Source: Condylostoma magnum (Eukaryota > Ciliophora > Heterotrichea > Heterotrichida > Condylostomatidae). From it: DNA of 61,105 nucleotides. Under the pieces are notes generated by a model. The model did no database searches. It was given only the letters and a program-made list of their open reading frames with translations, and had not been told where the DNA came from. The translations under genes and the position numbers were made by a program. The DNA is taken from assembly GCA_920105805.1 (NCBI GenBank), contig CAKKTI010000092.1:1-61105 (forward strand). The letters are read 5' to 3'. Below, piece by piece: positions 1-9,837 of this stretch (its first letter is position 1; every line of letters starts with the position of its first letter).

Positions 1-549
1 GTAAATGGTGTCCTATAAGCATATTTCTATCAAGATGGATACATAAGAACTTCCTCAGATGATTATGACACTGAAGACCTTACAAATCGGTATATTCATC
101 TAACAAATGATGCAATATAAAAAAAGAATGAGAACTATGGAAAATTTGAGAACGGGAATAAAATGTCTTTCTAGCATTTCTAAAGGTACTTAGATTCCAC
201 ACATCAAAATGTTCACTTTTATAATCAAATTTGACCTAAAATAGAATAAATTGTATTGGATACTGTAAAGTCTGTAAAAGATAAATTAAATCCGCATCAT
301 CTTCAACATACTATGGAATTGTTAGGCTATGATTTTATGATTGACTACAAATTCAACCCTTGGTTAATAGAAATAAACACAAATCCTTGCTTAGAAATCA
401 GTTGTCCCTTGCTTGCAAGTCTAATACCAAATGTGATTGAAAATGCGTTTAAAATAGCAGTTGATCCTTTATTTCCTCTCAAAAATCCAAGTTTGCAGAT
501 ATACACTGATAATAAGTTCAAGTTAATTTTTCATTCGAAGTCAGATTAA
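1..549 (+). CDS. Tubulin tyrosine ligase-like (TTLL) glutamylase/glycylase, 3' part
   Basis: Partial gene; the reading frame is already open at base 1 and the last 182 residues are visible. It carries the C-terminal half of a TTL domain: 'NRYIHLTNDAIQKK' (nucleotide-binding loop region), 'LLGYDFMID' and 'PWLIEINTNPCLE', which holds the ATP/Mg-binding Glu-x-Asn motif, followed by a 'VDPLFP' end typical of ciliate TTLLs. Such enzymes add glutamate or glycine chains to tubulin tails in cilia and cortical microtubules. Four TAA/TAG codons fall at Gln positions and one TGA reads as Trp (bases 229-231). The stop is TAA, followed at once by a second TAA. The subfamily cannot be set without the N-terminal half. 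Confidence 0.9.
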
Positions 550-783
550 TAACTATAAATGGAGTTTTGTTATAAAATCCCTTTTACTAGTATTTAGAAT
601 TTATTTAAACTATACTACCTATTTCTATTAAGCTTAATTGGACAAAAGTTCTAAGCTGAATATGTTTATTTATTACAATTCCAGATAAACTATATAGTAA
701 TGCATACTAATATACTAACTAATTAATACAAAATAAAATAATTGAAGATAACATTTTAAAATAATAATTAATCCTAGTTATTT

Positions 784-2694
784 TCACATATCACTTAAGG
801 TAGGGCTCATTATTGGCATAATAATATCGGTATTAGTTGCATATAAATAGCCTTCAAAATTTGCAGCAGGCAAAGTAGACATTTCTTTATTTAAAGTACT
901 ATTCTCCTTAATATTTTTAAGTTATTCAGATTCAATTCTAAAAAAGTTCCATTATACTCTTCTGTAAGCCTCAGCAGATGCAATAAAAGTAGTAAATATT
1001 TCTGGTTCAGCAAACATGCTTACAATACCTGGTGAAATGCTTAAAACCCAGAAAAATCTTAAAATTAAATTAATAACAGCTGCTATATAATAAAATTTAG
1101 GATTTCTATACCCAAGACGCCTTCTCAAGTACTTATTCTTTTAGTTAGGCTATAACAAATTCCAATCCTAAGTATAATCCCATGCAAAAGCATATGCACT
1201 AGTGATAAAAGCGATAATTCCTCATAAAATTATTATATTATCATCTAAGCCTTTTATCCAACTGATAATTTACAACAATATACTAAAGAAATATTTTACT
1301 GAGTTTATAAAAGGTTTACATTTCCAAGTCCCTTAATTATAAACTTATCTTAAGCATTAGAAAAATCTAATCCAATATGGAAGTATGGCGACTAATAGAG
1401 GGAAAATTCTGTCAGTCCTAGAGCAATAGTCTAAATCATCCTAAGAATATTTGACTAGAAAGCAAAGTGTGTATTGTAAGTCCTTCAGTGGAATAACTAA
1501 ACTGGTTAATTAATCGATTATAAATGTGTGTTAGAATGATACATCGGAAAAGGGTGAAATTGCAGAGTATAAGATTACTCATAACACAAAAGATCGTCCA
1601 CTGTATCTAAACAGCCTGCTAGGAGGTATTAAAAACCACCCTAGCATAAAGCACCAACCAATTACACCTAAATAATTAACTGGTAAAGCTTCATTAGACT
1701 TCTCTGATATATAATCTAGTTTAGCTCTACTAAAAATATACCAGGAAAATGTCAAAATAAATCCGAATATAAAGAAGCTGCCTCTGGCAAAGAAAGTAGA
1801 GGCTGGCCTTAAATTTCTTCTATAATTCATTACTTTACTTGCATCTATTCTATACTTTTTTCATCCCCAAACATTTCAGCCTAAAATGAAGAAATAAAAG
1901 CCAAAAATAGCGATACCTCTAAATATAGGGAAAGTTTATTTCATTTATAGATCTGATTCTAGCTGTAAATTGGCGTCATTGCTTACTATTATGATTACTA
2001 TGAGAGTAGTAATAAAAAATCCTATAAAAAATCCTAGTAAAAAGGTATCCCTGGAAGAGAACTGTCTTAAATTAATCAGCTACCTAAAGTGGAATTTAGT
2101 CTTCTTTCTATCTCCTTTATACGTCAAATTCGCAGTTTCGAACTTAATCTTTTACTTTAGCCTTGTAAGAGGATTTTTGAACTCATATTTAGATTGAGAA
2201 AAGCTAAAATTTTAATTATTCAGCATATTTGTCAACAAATTATAACTTTCCTCTTAATCGATTTAATCCTTAGCATTCTTTTTAAACTTTTGAATTACTC
2301 TTAGAAAAATCATATAATTCTATTAACAAAATTCTATCAGTGGTGAAATTTGAATAAATAAAATATCAAGTTTTTCTTATAAACTTTCTCGTTTCTCATT
2401 GCTAAAAATTTCATCTGTTTCTAATTAAATCTGAACTGACTCAAAATGATTGAATATTACTTCCTCTTATTCTTAATACTTCTTATTGACTTTTCTTAAT
2501 TCATCTTAAAACAGACTAATAAATGAAGTAATATCATTTTCTAGATACTCTGAAAAATCTGATACTATTGATAAACTTCTCATATCAACATAGCCTGGTA
2601 TATTTCTTACAAGCCTCTTATAATTACAGTAATACTCCCTTCATTCAACAAGCTTTTATTTCTTGAGCCTTACAGAGAAATTATCCTTCACCAT
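784..2694 (-). CDS. SPX-EXS protein, XPR1/SYG1/PHO1-type phosphate exporter
   Basis: A 636-residue protein. The N-terminal SPX domain begins MVKDNFSVRLKKQKLVEWREYY; its conserved Trp is a TGA (2641-2643), and 'LFQDELRKVNKKYQE' is the usual SPX helix. Several membrane helices follow, then a C-terminal EXS domain with 'FRGIAIFGFYFFILGWNVWGW', 'AYAFAWDYTQDWNLL', 'LILRFFWVLSISP' and 'YRRVQWNFFRIESE'. Family members sense inositol pyrophosphates through SPX and export inorganic phosphate at the plasma membrane or Golgi. The frame is continuous from ATG 2694 to TGA 784, with 'LSDM' just before the stop; if that TGA is read as Trp, the next stop is TAA two codons on. It lies 31 nt downstream of the MBOAT gene on the same strand. 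Confidence 0.93.
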
Positions 2695-2725
2695 AATTAT
2701 AACAAATAAAAAACTAAAAAAATTA

Positions 2726-4378
2726 CTAAAAGTTTCTAGCATACTGCGCTCCATACTTCAAAGCTTCTTCTCTTCTCACGGCAAACATGAAGTGAACCCC
2801 AATAATAAAACTTATTAAGATTTTAATGCATTGAGTAATACCTTCAGGCGTACAAATTTTACCAATAAGTATCTATAGCCCACTCAATCCAAAACTAAAC
2901 CCTACTAAATTGGCAAGTGCAATAAAAAACATATAAAATCCACTGCAAATAGCACAAGTCCAATTGTAGGTTAGCGTTTTCCTGAATTCCTCAAACTTTT
3001 TAGAGTTAAAGTACTGTTTTACCATAACCTCAGGCATTATGAATATGCACATCCCCCATCCCCATGCTATAAGATTCAAAGACATATCGTGCCAGATCGC
3101 TACAAATCCAAATACGACCCATATATTCAGAACCTTGTACCTTGAGCCCCCTAATGGAATGAAAACATACCGTATCAGCCATTAGTTGAAAGCTCTATGC
3201 CACATTCTCCAGAATCCTTCAAAGCAGTAAGTATTGGACATGCACCGGCCCATGTTCTCATGTGTTTCAATACCATCGAGTAATGCCCACATTCTGAAAA
3301 ATCTTCATATTATTAGGAATTTCAGCCAGATTCATTTAAGGATAACAAAGGAGGCTGCTGCTAGCTCATAGATTGATAAAGATTCCCATATATGCGAATT
3401 GGCCTCCTCTTTTGCTATGGTAGGAAAGTAAATATGGTTTACGTATATAACTAATAAAATAAAGCATATTAGCCATCGAATACAGTATATGACTATGCTT
3501 TTAGTATCAAGGGTTTGTTATGGAGATTTTACTTGAGAGATCCAAGCATTGTAGCTTAGTATTGGCCCTGCTAAGTATAAGGGTAAGTAAAAGCAGTATC
3601 CTATAAACGATGTAAGAGAATAATCTACTGCATGGGCATCTTGTCTTAGTTTTAAACAATTATTCGATTTAGTGCATTCATAACACGTCTCCTTATGTTT
3701 CTGTGTGTATTTTACCTCTATTTGTATAGTAGCTTTGTCGGTTATGGACCAATGATAATCTATGCCAAAACTTATAAGCTTCAGCATAAATAGATTACTT
3801 ATTGTGTGCCATGATAACATTTTAGGATAGTCGTCTAATGGTTATAAGAGGACTGAAATTTTCCCTAGTTAAAATCCGTTGTTGTACTCTGCCAATATCA
3901 TAAATATCAAATTTAAGAACCATATGACAACTGGTAGAAGAATATTGTGTTTTAGTACTCTTAAAATTGCATAATTAATCATCAAAAGCAGTAGTAGAAA
4001 CAGCACTCCAAATCCATGCAAAAAGAATCCAGAAACTATGCCAAAAGCAGCATAATACATTTTTACTTGATCAAGTTTGTCTCCTATTAGAAACTTTTTT
4101 GTTCCTATTTAAATAACGCTTAAAAGGAGTAATAAAGGTAGATTAGTAATAAATTGATAAAGCTAGCCATCGTTGATATCTATGTATCCAAAGTACGAGA
4201 AGCTGCTTTACTCTAAACCTACTACTTTGTGTTAAGAGATAATAGACTGGCTCATGAAGGCGGAATCAATAGCAACCTTCCAATAGGTTATTCCTAGTAT
4301 TAAACCTAATATCACCATTTCTACCCTCCTTCACTTCAAGTTGGACGGTGTATCGGGAGCAATGTTTGATATAAACAT
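2726..4378 (-). CDS. MBOAT O-acyltransferase, GUP1/HHAT-like
   Basis: A 550-residue multi-span membrane protein. Visible family marks are '[18 protein letters not shown]' (MBOAT core), '[21 protein letters not shown]' and the region around the catalytic histidine, '[17 protein letters not shown]', ending in 'FIMPE'. GUP1-type proteins act in the ER and remodel lipid anchors; HHAT relatives palmitoylate secreted signals. The pattern '[10 protein letters not shown]' plus the GUP1-like C-terminal half favours GUP1. I chose ATG 4378 because it gives a short cytosolic tail ([20 protein letters not shown]) before the first helix; ATG 4318 in the same frame is the alternative. The stop is TAG at 2726. 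It is divergent from the unknown gene at 4684 with 305 nt between. Confidence 0.9.
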
Positions 4379-4683
4379 TTATTTTATATATTTTAACCAT
4401 GAATACTGTATTTTTGGCAATATAACCGTAATTGATTCCTATATAACTTGGATTATTATAATGTAGTTTAAATATTATACTATAAATTACTGTATGTAAG
4501 ATAAATATTATTCTTCATCATATTTTCTACCTTTTAAGCATTATATCTTAGTTATACATTTAGGAGCAATATATTAATCATAAAAGCTTAAAAATTACTC
4601 TTATACCAAAAAAGCAAGCTAAACTAGATTTAATTAACACAATATCTGAAAACTTTGATTAATCCTCTACTAAAATATAAAAG

Positions 4684-5526
4684 ATGTCATAGGATGATTT
4701 CATGACCCTCGAGCAACGGAGAAGCTAAAGAAATCTTATTAATTAGAACCTACTTTAATAATATCAGTAAACATAAGAAATTTTCAGCACTAGAGGAATA
4801 TCTCAAAGGGGAAACTTAATGTTACATTAAGCAGTCACTAAAAAGAAAATCAACAACTTACCAGTGGTTTAACAGCTTAAAAGAATTGCAATAGAACTTC
4901 TGATGAATGATTTAGAGATTCTAATGTGGACAGTTCTACTAAACAAGATTGAGTGGAATTTAGACAATTTGGAGTACTTTTTCCTTTTTACAGCTTTCGC
5001 TGCAAAGTAAAATCTGAATGAAAATATCAATTATATAGAAGCTTATATTAAATCAAAGTATAAAGATTTTAAAATTCCCTACAACTAATGGAAAAGACAG
5101 AATCAATCAACTCTTAACATTCCACCCCAGAAGATTAATACTAAATTTAATAAGTTCATGCAACTTTAAGTCTATAATCAAGTAACTACTTTTAACTACA
5201 ATCATTATGTAGATGAAGTGTCAGGCTAAGAAATTAACTAGAAAAGAGCATCTTAAGATTAAAATAATGACAATTTGCAAGCTTAGTCTTTAAGCTCTAA
5301 TCAGGATTTAGCAATAAAGCCAATTTTTTCAGATTCTGGTATAACAAAATTACCGTCAATTAGAATACAGGATTCTATAGGCATAAGATAAGGCTTTAGT
5401 TATGATAACCTATCAGATATTTTAAGGCTAGAATCGATGAGTCCAACTAAGGTGCAGGATCAAGACAGCGGAGCTATGGACTCAAATACCCCCGGAACCA
5501 CGGACAACATGTTCTTTAACAATTAA
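4684..5526 (+). CDS. Hypothetical Q/N-rich protein
   Basis: A 280-residue ORF starting MSQDDFMTLEQRRSQ. I do not recognise it. An ordered, hydrophobic helical centre (about residues 75-110, with 'LLMNDLEILMWTVLLNKIEW' and 'YFFLFTAFAAKQ') is followed by a polar, probably disordered tail rich in Asn, Gln and Ser ('SGITKLPSIRIQDS', 'DILRLESMSPTKVQ'). Most of its Gln codons are TAA/TAG. The end is set at TAA 5524-5526 after 'MFFNN'; a TGA follows four codons later. It is a single gene between the MBOAT gene and a small minus-strand ORF. Confidence 0.6.
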
Positions 5527-5575
5527 TGTAATTTATGACTCTAGTTTATTATGGATTTTATTACTATTCAAAGCA

Positions 5576-5803
5576 CTAAATAGAAATTATTTCACTTAGC
5601 TGTCCATATTTTGTATCATAATAATTTTGTACCGCCATGAAATAGTCTTTACTTAACGAGCACTTTAAAGCATGCAAAAACAAAGGATCTGAGATGCTAT
5701 CTACAGGTAAAAAGAGATTTAGGTATAACTCCTTACTTGAAATACCTTCTCCTTTGAAGTAAGTTAAAAGGTAGTTGGAATAATCGCGGTAATAATTGGA
5801 CAT
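5576..5803 (-). CDS. Small hypothetical protein, 75 residues
   Basis: An ORF that needs no recoded codon: MSNYYRDYSNYLLTYFKGEG to '...SEIISI', then TAG. Free of TAA/TAG/TGA over 75 codons in an AT-rich region, its composition (Tyr- and Leu-rich, amphipathic) looks protein-like. It sits tail to tail with the unknown gene ending at 5526 and head to head with CDT1 (ATG 5868), leaving only 64 nt for a shared promoter region. No family recognised; it could be a soluble helical adaptor. Confidence 0.5.
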   Translation of the reverse strand: MSNYYRDYSNYLLTYFKGEGISSKELYLNLFLPVDSISDPLFLHALKCSLSKDYFMAVQNYYDTKYGQLSEIISI

Positions 5804-5867
5804 TGGGGATGAAAAAAATCATTAAAATACTGAAAAATTTGCAAAGCCTGAGCCCAAAACTACTTAA

Positions 5868-6977
5868 ATGAGTCAAAATACAGCATAGATTATTGCTAAT
5901 TTAAGAAGTAAAGGGTAAATTACTTAAAAGTCTATGGAAAATGTTATGAGTTAACCATCTGCTAAAGACAGATACTCAGCCTTGTTAGAGAAAAAAAGAG
6001 AACTCATTATTCCTGATTTCTGTAAGAACTTAATCACTTTGTTTAAGCAACTGGATAACACCCTTAATTACTCAAAATACCGTTAAATTATTAGCTCTTT
6101 TAGTAAAATCAGTGAGTCTATACAGCAATCCTGTAAATTAAGATTTGATCAAGAGCATTTGAAATAGATTTTAAGCATATCTCCATGAAGTTATTAACTA
6201 GCTTGGAATAAAATACCTAAGAGAAGTGATTTTGAGCTCTTAATACAATTTCCTAATACAGAAGTACTAAAAGATGGCTAAATATCAGTAGTAAGAGTAG
6301 AACAAAGGTTAAGCTAATTCTAAAATGATATAATTAACCATATCAAACTCCTTCATGACTAATTTCTAGCTGATAAAGGAATACAACTGACATTTGATCC
6401 CATTGAGTAGAAAACCTGGCATTCTAGCTTTAACATACACAGTATTTAAACTCTTCCAAAGGCAAAACTCCCGGAAAAACCATAGCAAAGTGTAAGTGTT
6501 AGCAAATTCATAGATGAATTAACAGATGAAACAACGAGTCTTTAATAAGTTAAGGCGTAGGAAGGAGATATACAAGCAATTCCTCATCTCAAAGGAGTGT
6601 CTTCATCTATTCAAGCAAGAATTTAAGCTAGAATAAACGCAGTAAAAGAAATTCAATAAAGCAAAAGAGACGAAGCCTCTGTTTTAAAAGATACCCGGTG
6701 CTAAAGAATGCAGATTTTAACTGAGTACTTACACGCCCATTCAATGAACTACACAACTCCAGCTCATTTCATTAAAGAGCTTTCAAAGCAATTCAATACA
6801 AAGTATAACTTTCATTTTAGAGATAAAGTTAAGTTTATAGCAGATTTAAGAGAACTAGCTATTATTCTTCCGGATTGGCTGGTAATTAGAAAGGTTTCAC
6901 AAGGAGAAGTTGTAAGAATACATAGAGGAACATCGTTGACATGTTTGAAGGAGAGTGTGCTTAGATATTTTAATTAA
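5868..6977 (+). CDS. CDT1: DNA replication licensing factor CDT1
   Basis: A 369-residue protein with the two folded parts of CDT1. An N-terminal winged-helix of geminin-binding type lies at about residues 45-150 ('LIITLFKQLDNTLNYSKY'-like helix, 'SSFSKISESIQQSCKLRFDQ', 'LKQILSISPWSYQLAW', where both W are TGA). A C-terminal MCM-binding winged helix lies at about 275-369, ending 'KVKFIADLRELAIILPDWL'. CDT1 loads the MCM2-7 helicase on origin-bound ORC/CDC6 in G1. The order geminin-type domain, linker, then 'ILPDWL' C-domain is diagnostic. The stop TAA at 6977 is only 8 nt from the stop of the convergent karyopherin gene. No PIP-box is obvious at the N-terminus. Confidence 0.85.
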
Positions 6978-6985
6978 TTTAAAAC

Positions 6986-9151
6986 CTAATGTTTATTTAT
7001 GTGTTGGTAAATTAGTTGTATTACTTCGTTGTCCTCTGGCAACACATTTTAGCATATTTGTAAGGATGGGAGTAGTATTGACTTGGGGAGGGGAAGTTCT
7101 TGCAGATTTTTGTTCTTTAGTGATAAAATGTCTAACAAAGCTGGAATTACAGTCAATTTAAGTTATTCTGCATTTTGCTGTTTTTCTGATAAATCTTCCA
7201 ATTCTTGTAAGATAACTTTTACTGTTTCCTTAGACTCTGTTAGTAAATAACCTTGTAAAATAGATAAAAGCATACAGTACTGCTCGTTCTATATTTCCAA
7301 CTTGTTGAATATGTGGAATATTGAATTTATTATCTATGTTTTTATTACTGAGCAATAGTGGTCTTTAAGCTGCCATATTAGCTCAAACATTGATTGTATA
7401 TATGATTGATTAATTGTTATGATGTCTGATATAAGATTAATAGCTGCAGCTTAGCTGTTTATTAGTTGATCGTCTTCATCATATTCTATTTATTATTTCT
7501 AGATAACTGCAAATGCAAATTCAACTAGTTAAGGTATTTATAAAGTTATATCAATTTTTCCTAATACAAAGTGATAAAAGATAAAAACAGACTCACTTAG
7601 ATAGTCATCATGTATATCGATATATTTAGTCATTAATTATTAAACTTCTATAATGAATTCATCTGAAATCATCTGTTTTTCGTATAATTAGCCGGATAAC
7701 TGTAGAGAATATGCCTATAATGAGCTGTCCTCTTCTTATAGTAAGTTTTTTCTTGCTAATTCTACATAAGATTCCTTATATTGATTGATTTGAGAATTCG
7801 TTGATTATACTAAAGCCATACAGATTTTTAAGGCAAATTATTTAAATAAGATCTCTGGAGTTGAATATAACTGATCAATTAAATAGTTTATGCTTTCTGT
7901 TATCAAGCCTATATCTATATCACATATTTCCAAAAAGCTCTCAATAGTCTCTAGTAGTAAGATTGTTGTATCATTACTTAAAAATTAAATACTTTCTATT
8001 AAAATCGATATAAATTTTTGATAGTGCTAATAGATATCAATATTAAGATTTTAAATACAGCTACATAAGCAGTACATGCATTAATTACTAATCTGTGACT
8101 TAGAATAGTTTTCGCATATTTCTAGTATATTGTTTATAAATGGAATTAGTAATTATGGTTTTTATTCAGCTATTGCTCCTAAAATTACAAAAGCATTACT
8201 TATTTAGAAAACATCCCCCGATGAAACTAATTAGGAGCATGGAATTAGAATAGACTCTTGTATAGCTTCCTTTTATAATTTCTTTGATAATTCTAGTACA
8301 AAATCAATAAGATAATCTTAGTTTTGTATACAAAAGCAGCATTAAATAATGCTTTGCTAGATTTATTGGGGCTATTTACTCCAGTTTATCGATATAACTT
8401 ACTATAAATACTAAATTTCACAATATGAGCTCTATTTTGTAGTAATTATTTAATCAACTAAAGCATAAGTGAATATCTATGAATCTATTTCACTTTCTTA
8501 AAGGTTTGTTACTATGTCTAAAATTAAATCATATAATGTTAAGTTTTATTTTTAGAGTACTCCCAAATCATACAGCATTTAGATATTACTCTAGTGGGCT
8601 TAAGTGCATCCTAATGACTATTCGGTTATACTATTTAAAATCTATAGCAACAACTGCAATTCTGTTAGATTTTAACTAATCTTAACTTTTTGGTAAATAG
8701 AATCGATTAGTAGTGAGGCAATATCTTAATGATTATCGATTCTGTAGATATGATCTGTTAGCTGTAATACCAAATAATATCCTTACTCGTTTTGCATGAG
8801 AATGGCTTAATTTAGTACTTCTGGTAGCATTTCTATTCTGTAATTGACTATTCCCTCTATGAGATTTGCTAAATTATTATATGAAGTTGCCTGAGTCTGC
8901 AATTTTACCATTAGCTCATTTACCAATCTATTCTACTCGTCTATCGATAATCTTTATTGCACTTAATTGAATAATTTCCTTAGGATTACTAAAAATAACT
9001 ATGAGATGGGACTTGGAATGTCTTAAACAAAATATAAGATTGTTTCTAAGTTTAATTATTAAAAACCTTCCTATAATTAAAGCTCAGACTATTAGATATT
9101 TGATCCTTCTATTATCTGTTATAAAGGCAGACTAAGTATTTGAGGATCCAT
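6986..9151 (-). CDS. Importin-beta/karyopherin-like HEAT-repeat protein
   Basis: A 721-residue, all-helical protein with acidic and hydrophobic repeats of HEAT type throughout (e.g. 'SNAFVILGAIAEQKPQLLIPFIN', 'LSNDTTILLLETIESFLEIC', 'INLISDIITINQSYIQ'). The N-terminus (MDPQILSLPLQQIIEGSN..., then 'ISQLFLVILRKLF') resembles the first repeats of IPO5/KAP121-type transport receptors. It probably binds Ran-GTP and carries cargo through nuclear pores, though other HEAT proteins are possible and it is shorter than most importins (850-1,100 residues). The end 'IYQHINKH' TAG at 6986 is 8 nt from the CDT1 stop. Sequence upstream of ATG 9151 stays open but changes character, so I kept this start. Confidence 0.6.
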
Positions 9152-9352
9152 TTTAATAGTTTAGAACTTATGTTCATCAAGTTGATTAATAGCTATTATT
9201 CAGTTGACACAAAATTATTTTCAATAGTACAAAAATCGACAAAAAATGATTGCCTATTAGGATTAGTTATCAAATGGGCTTTAATTCCAAAAATATTATT
9301 TAGAAATTGTTTAGGTAATCTTTTATGCTTTACTTGTAATTATACTGCTATC

Positions 9353-9730
9353 CTAACTAATCAAGATAAATTTATGTATTGAATTTAATATTTGTGTCTA
9401 AACCAATATTTTTAATTTGTTTAACTCCATGAAACTTCTGTTAATTATTCTAATAAATTACTAACTTATAACTCCATCCTCTTTGAAAACTGTTCGCTTA
9501 TCATTATTGCTTATTGAATCTTCCCATGAGGACGAGAACTCTTCTATTACAAATGGATTACGAGTTGTGGCTGATTATCTTAGCTATTTCTATAATGTTT
9601 TTAGTTTCTTAAATGCTAAAGCAGCTTTAATAACATTTTAAGGGAAAATTAATTGATTGCTCTATTGTTCAATAGGCTCCTCGTCAGTAACGCTAGATTA
9701 AGAATGACTGCATACTTAACAAACTCCCAT
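9353..9730 (-). CDS. Small protein with MGVC N-terminus, candidate lipid-anchored
   Basis: About 125 residues, beginning MGVCQVCSHSQSS. Gly-2 plus nearby Cys residues is the usual context for N-myristoylation and palmitoylation, so membrane anchoring is inferred. The body is helical and polar ('IKAALAFKKLKTLQKQLRQ', 'PFVIEEFSSSWEDSISNNDK', 'FIRIINRSFMELNKLKILV'). A TAG after 'KILV' (9398) would shorten it to 110 residues; the call to 9353 is the longer choice. It lies between the karyopherin gene (start 9151) and the 3' end of the long Q/K-rich gene, all on the minus strand. No family recognised. Confidence 0.5.
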
Positions 9731-9837
9731 CTTTTTGTTCGGATATAAATATTATTAAAAAGATCTTCGATAATTACTAGATATTAAGTCTTTATTTAAA
9801 GACAATACTAATGCATTAATTAATTACAAATATTTAA

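Noticed and set aside
256-549. Treating this stretch as a complete short gene
   Set aside because: The homologous TTL domain continues upstream to base 1 through TAA/TAG/TGA codons, so it is only the end of a larger gene.
9152-9382. Upstream extension of the karyopherin-like gene
   Set aside because: The frame stays open, but only because no codon is a hard stop; sequence character changes at ATG 9151, where the family's N-terminal pattern begins, and the MGVC gene ends in this interval.
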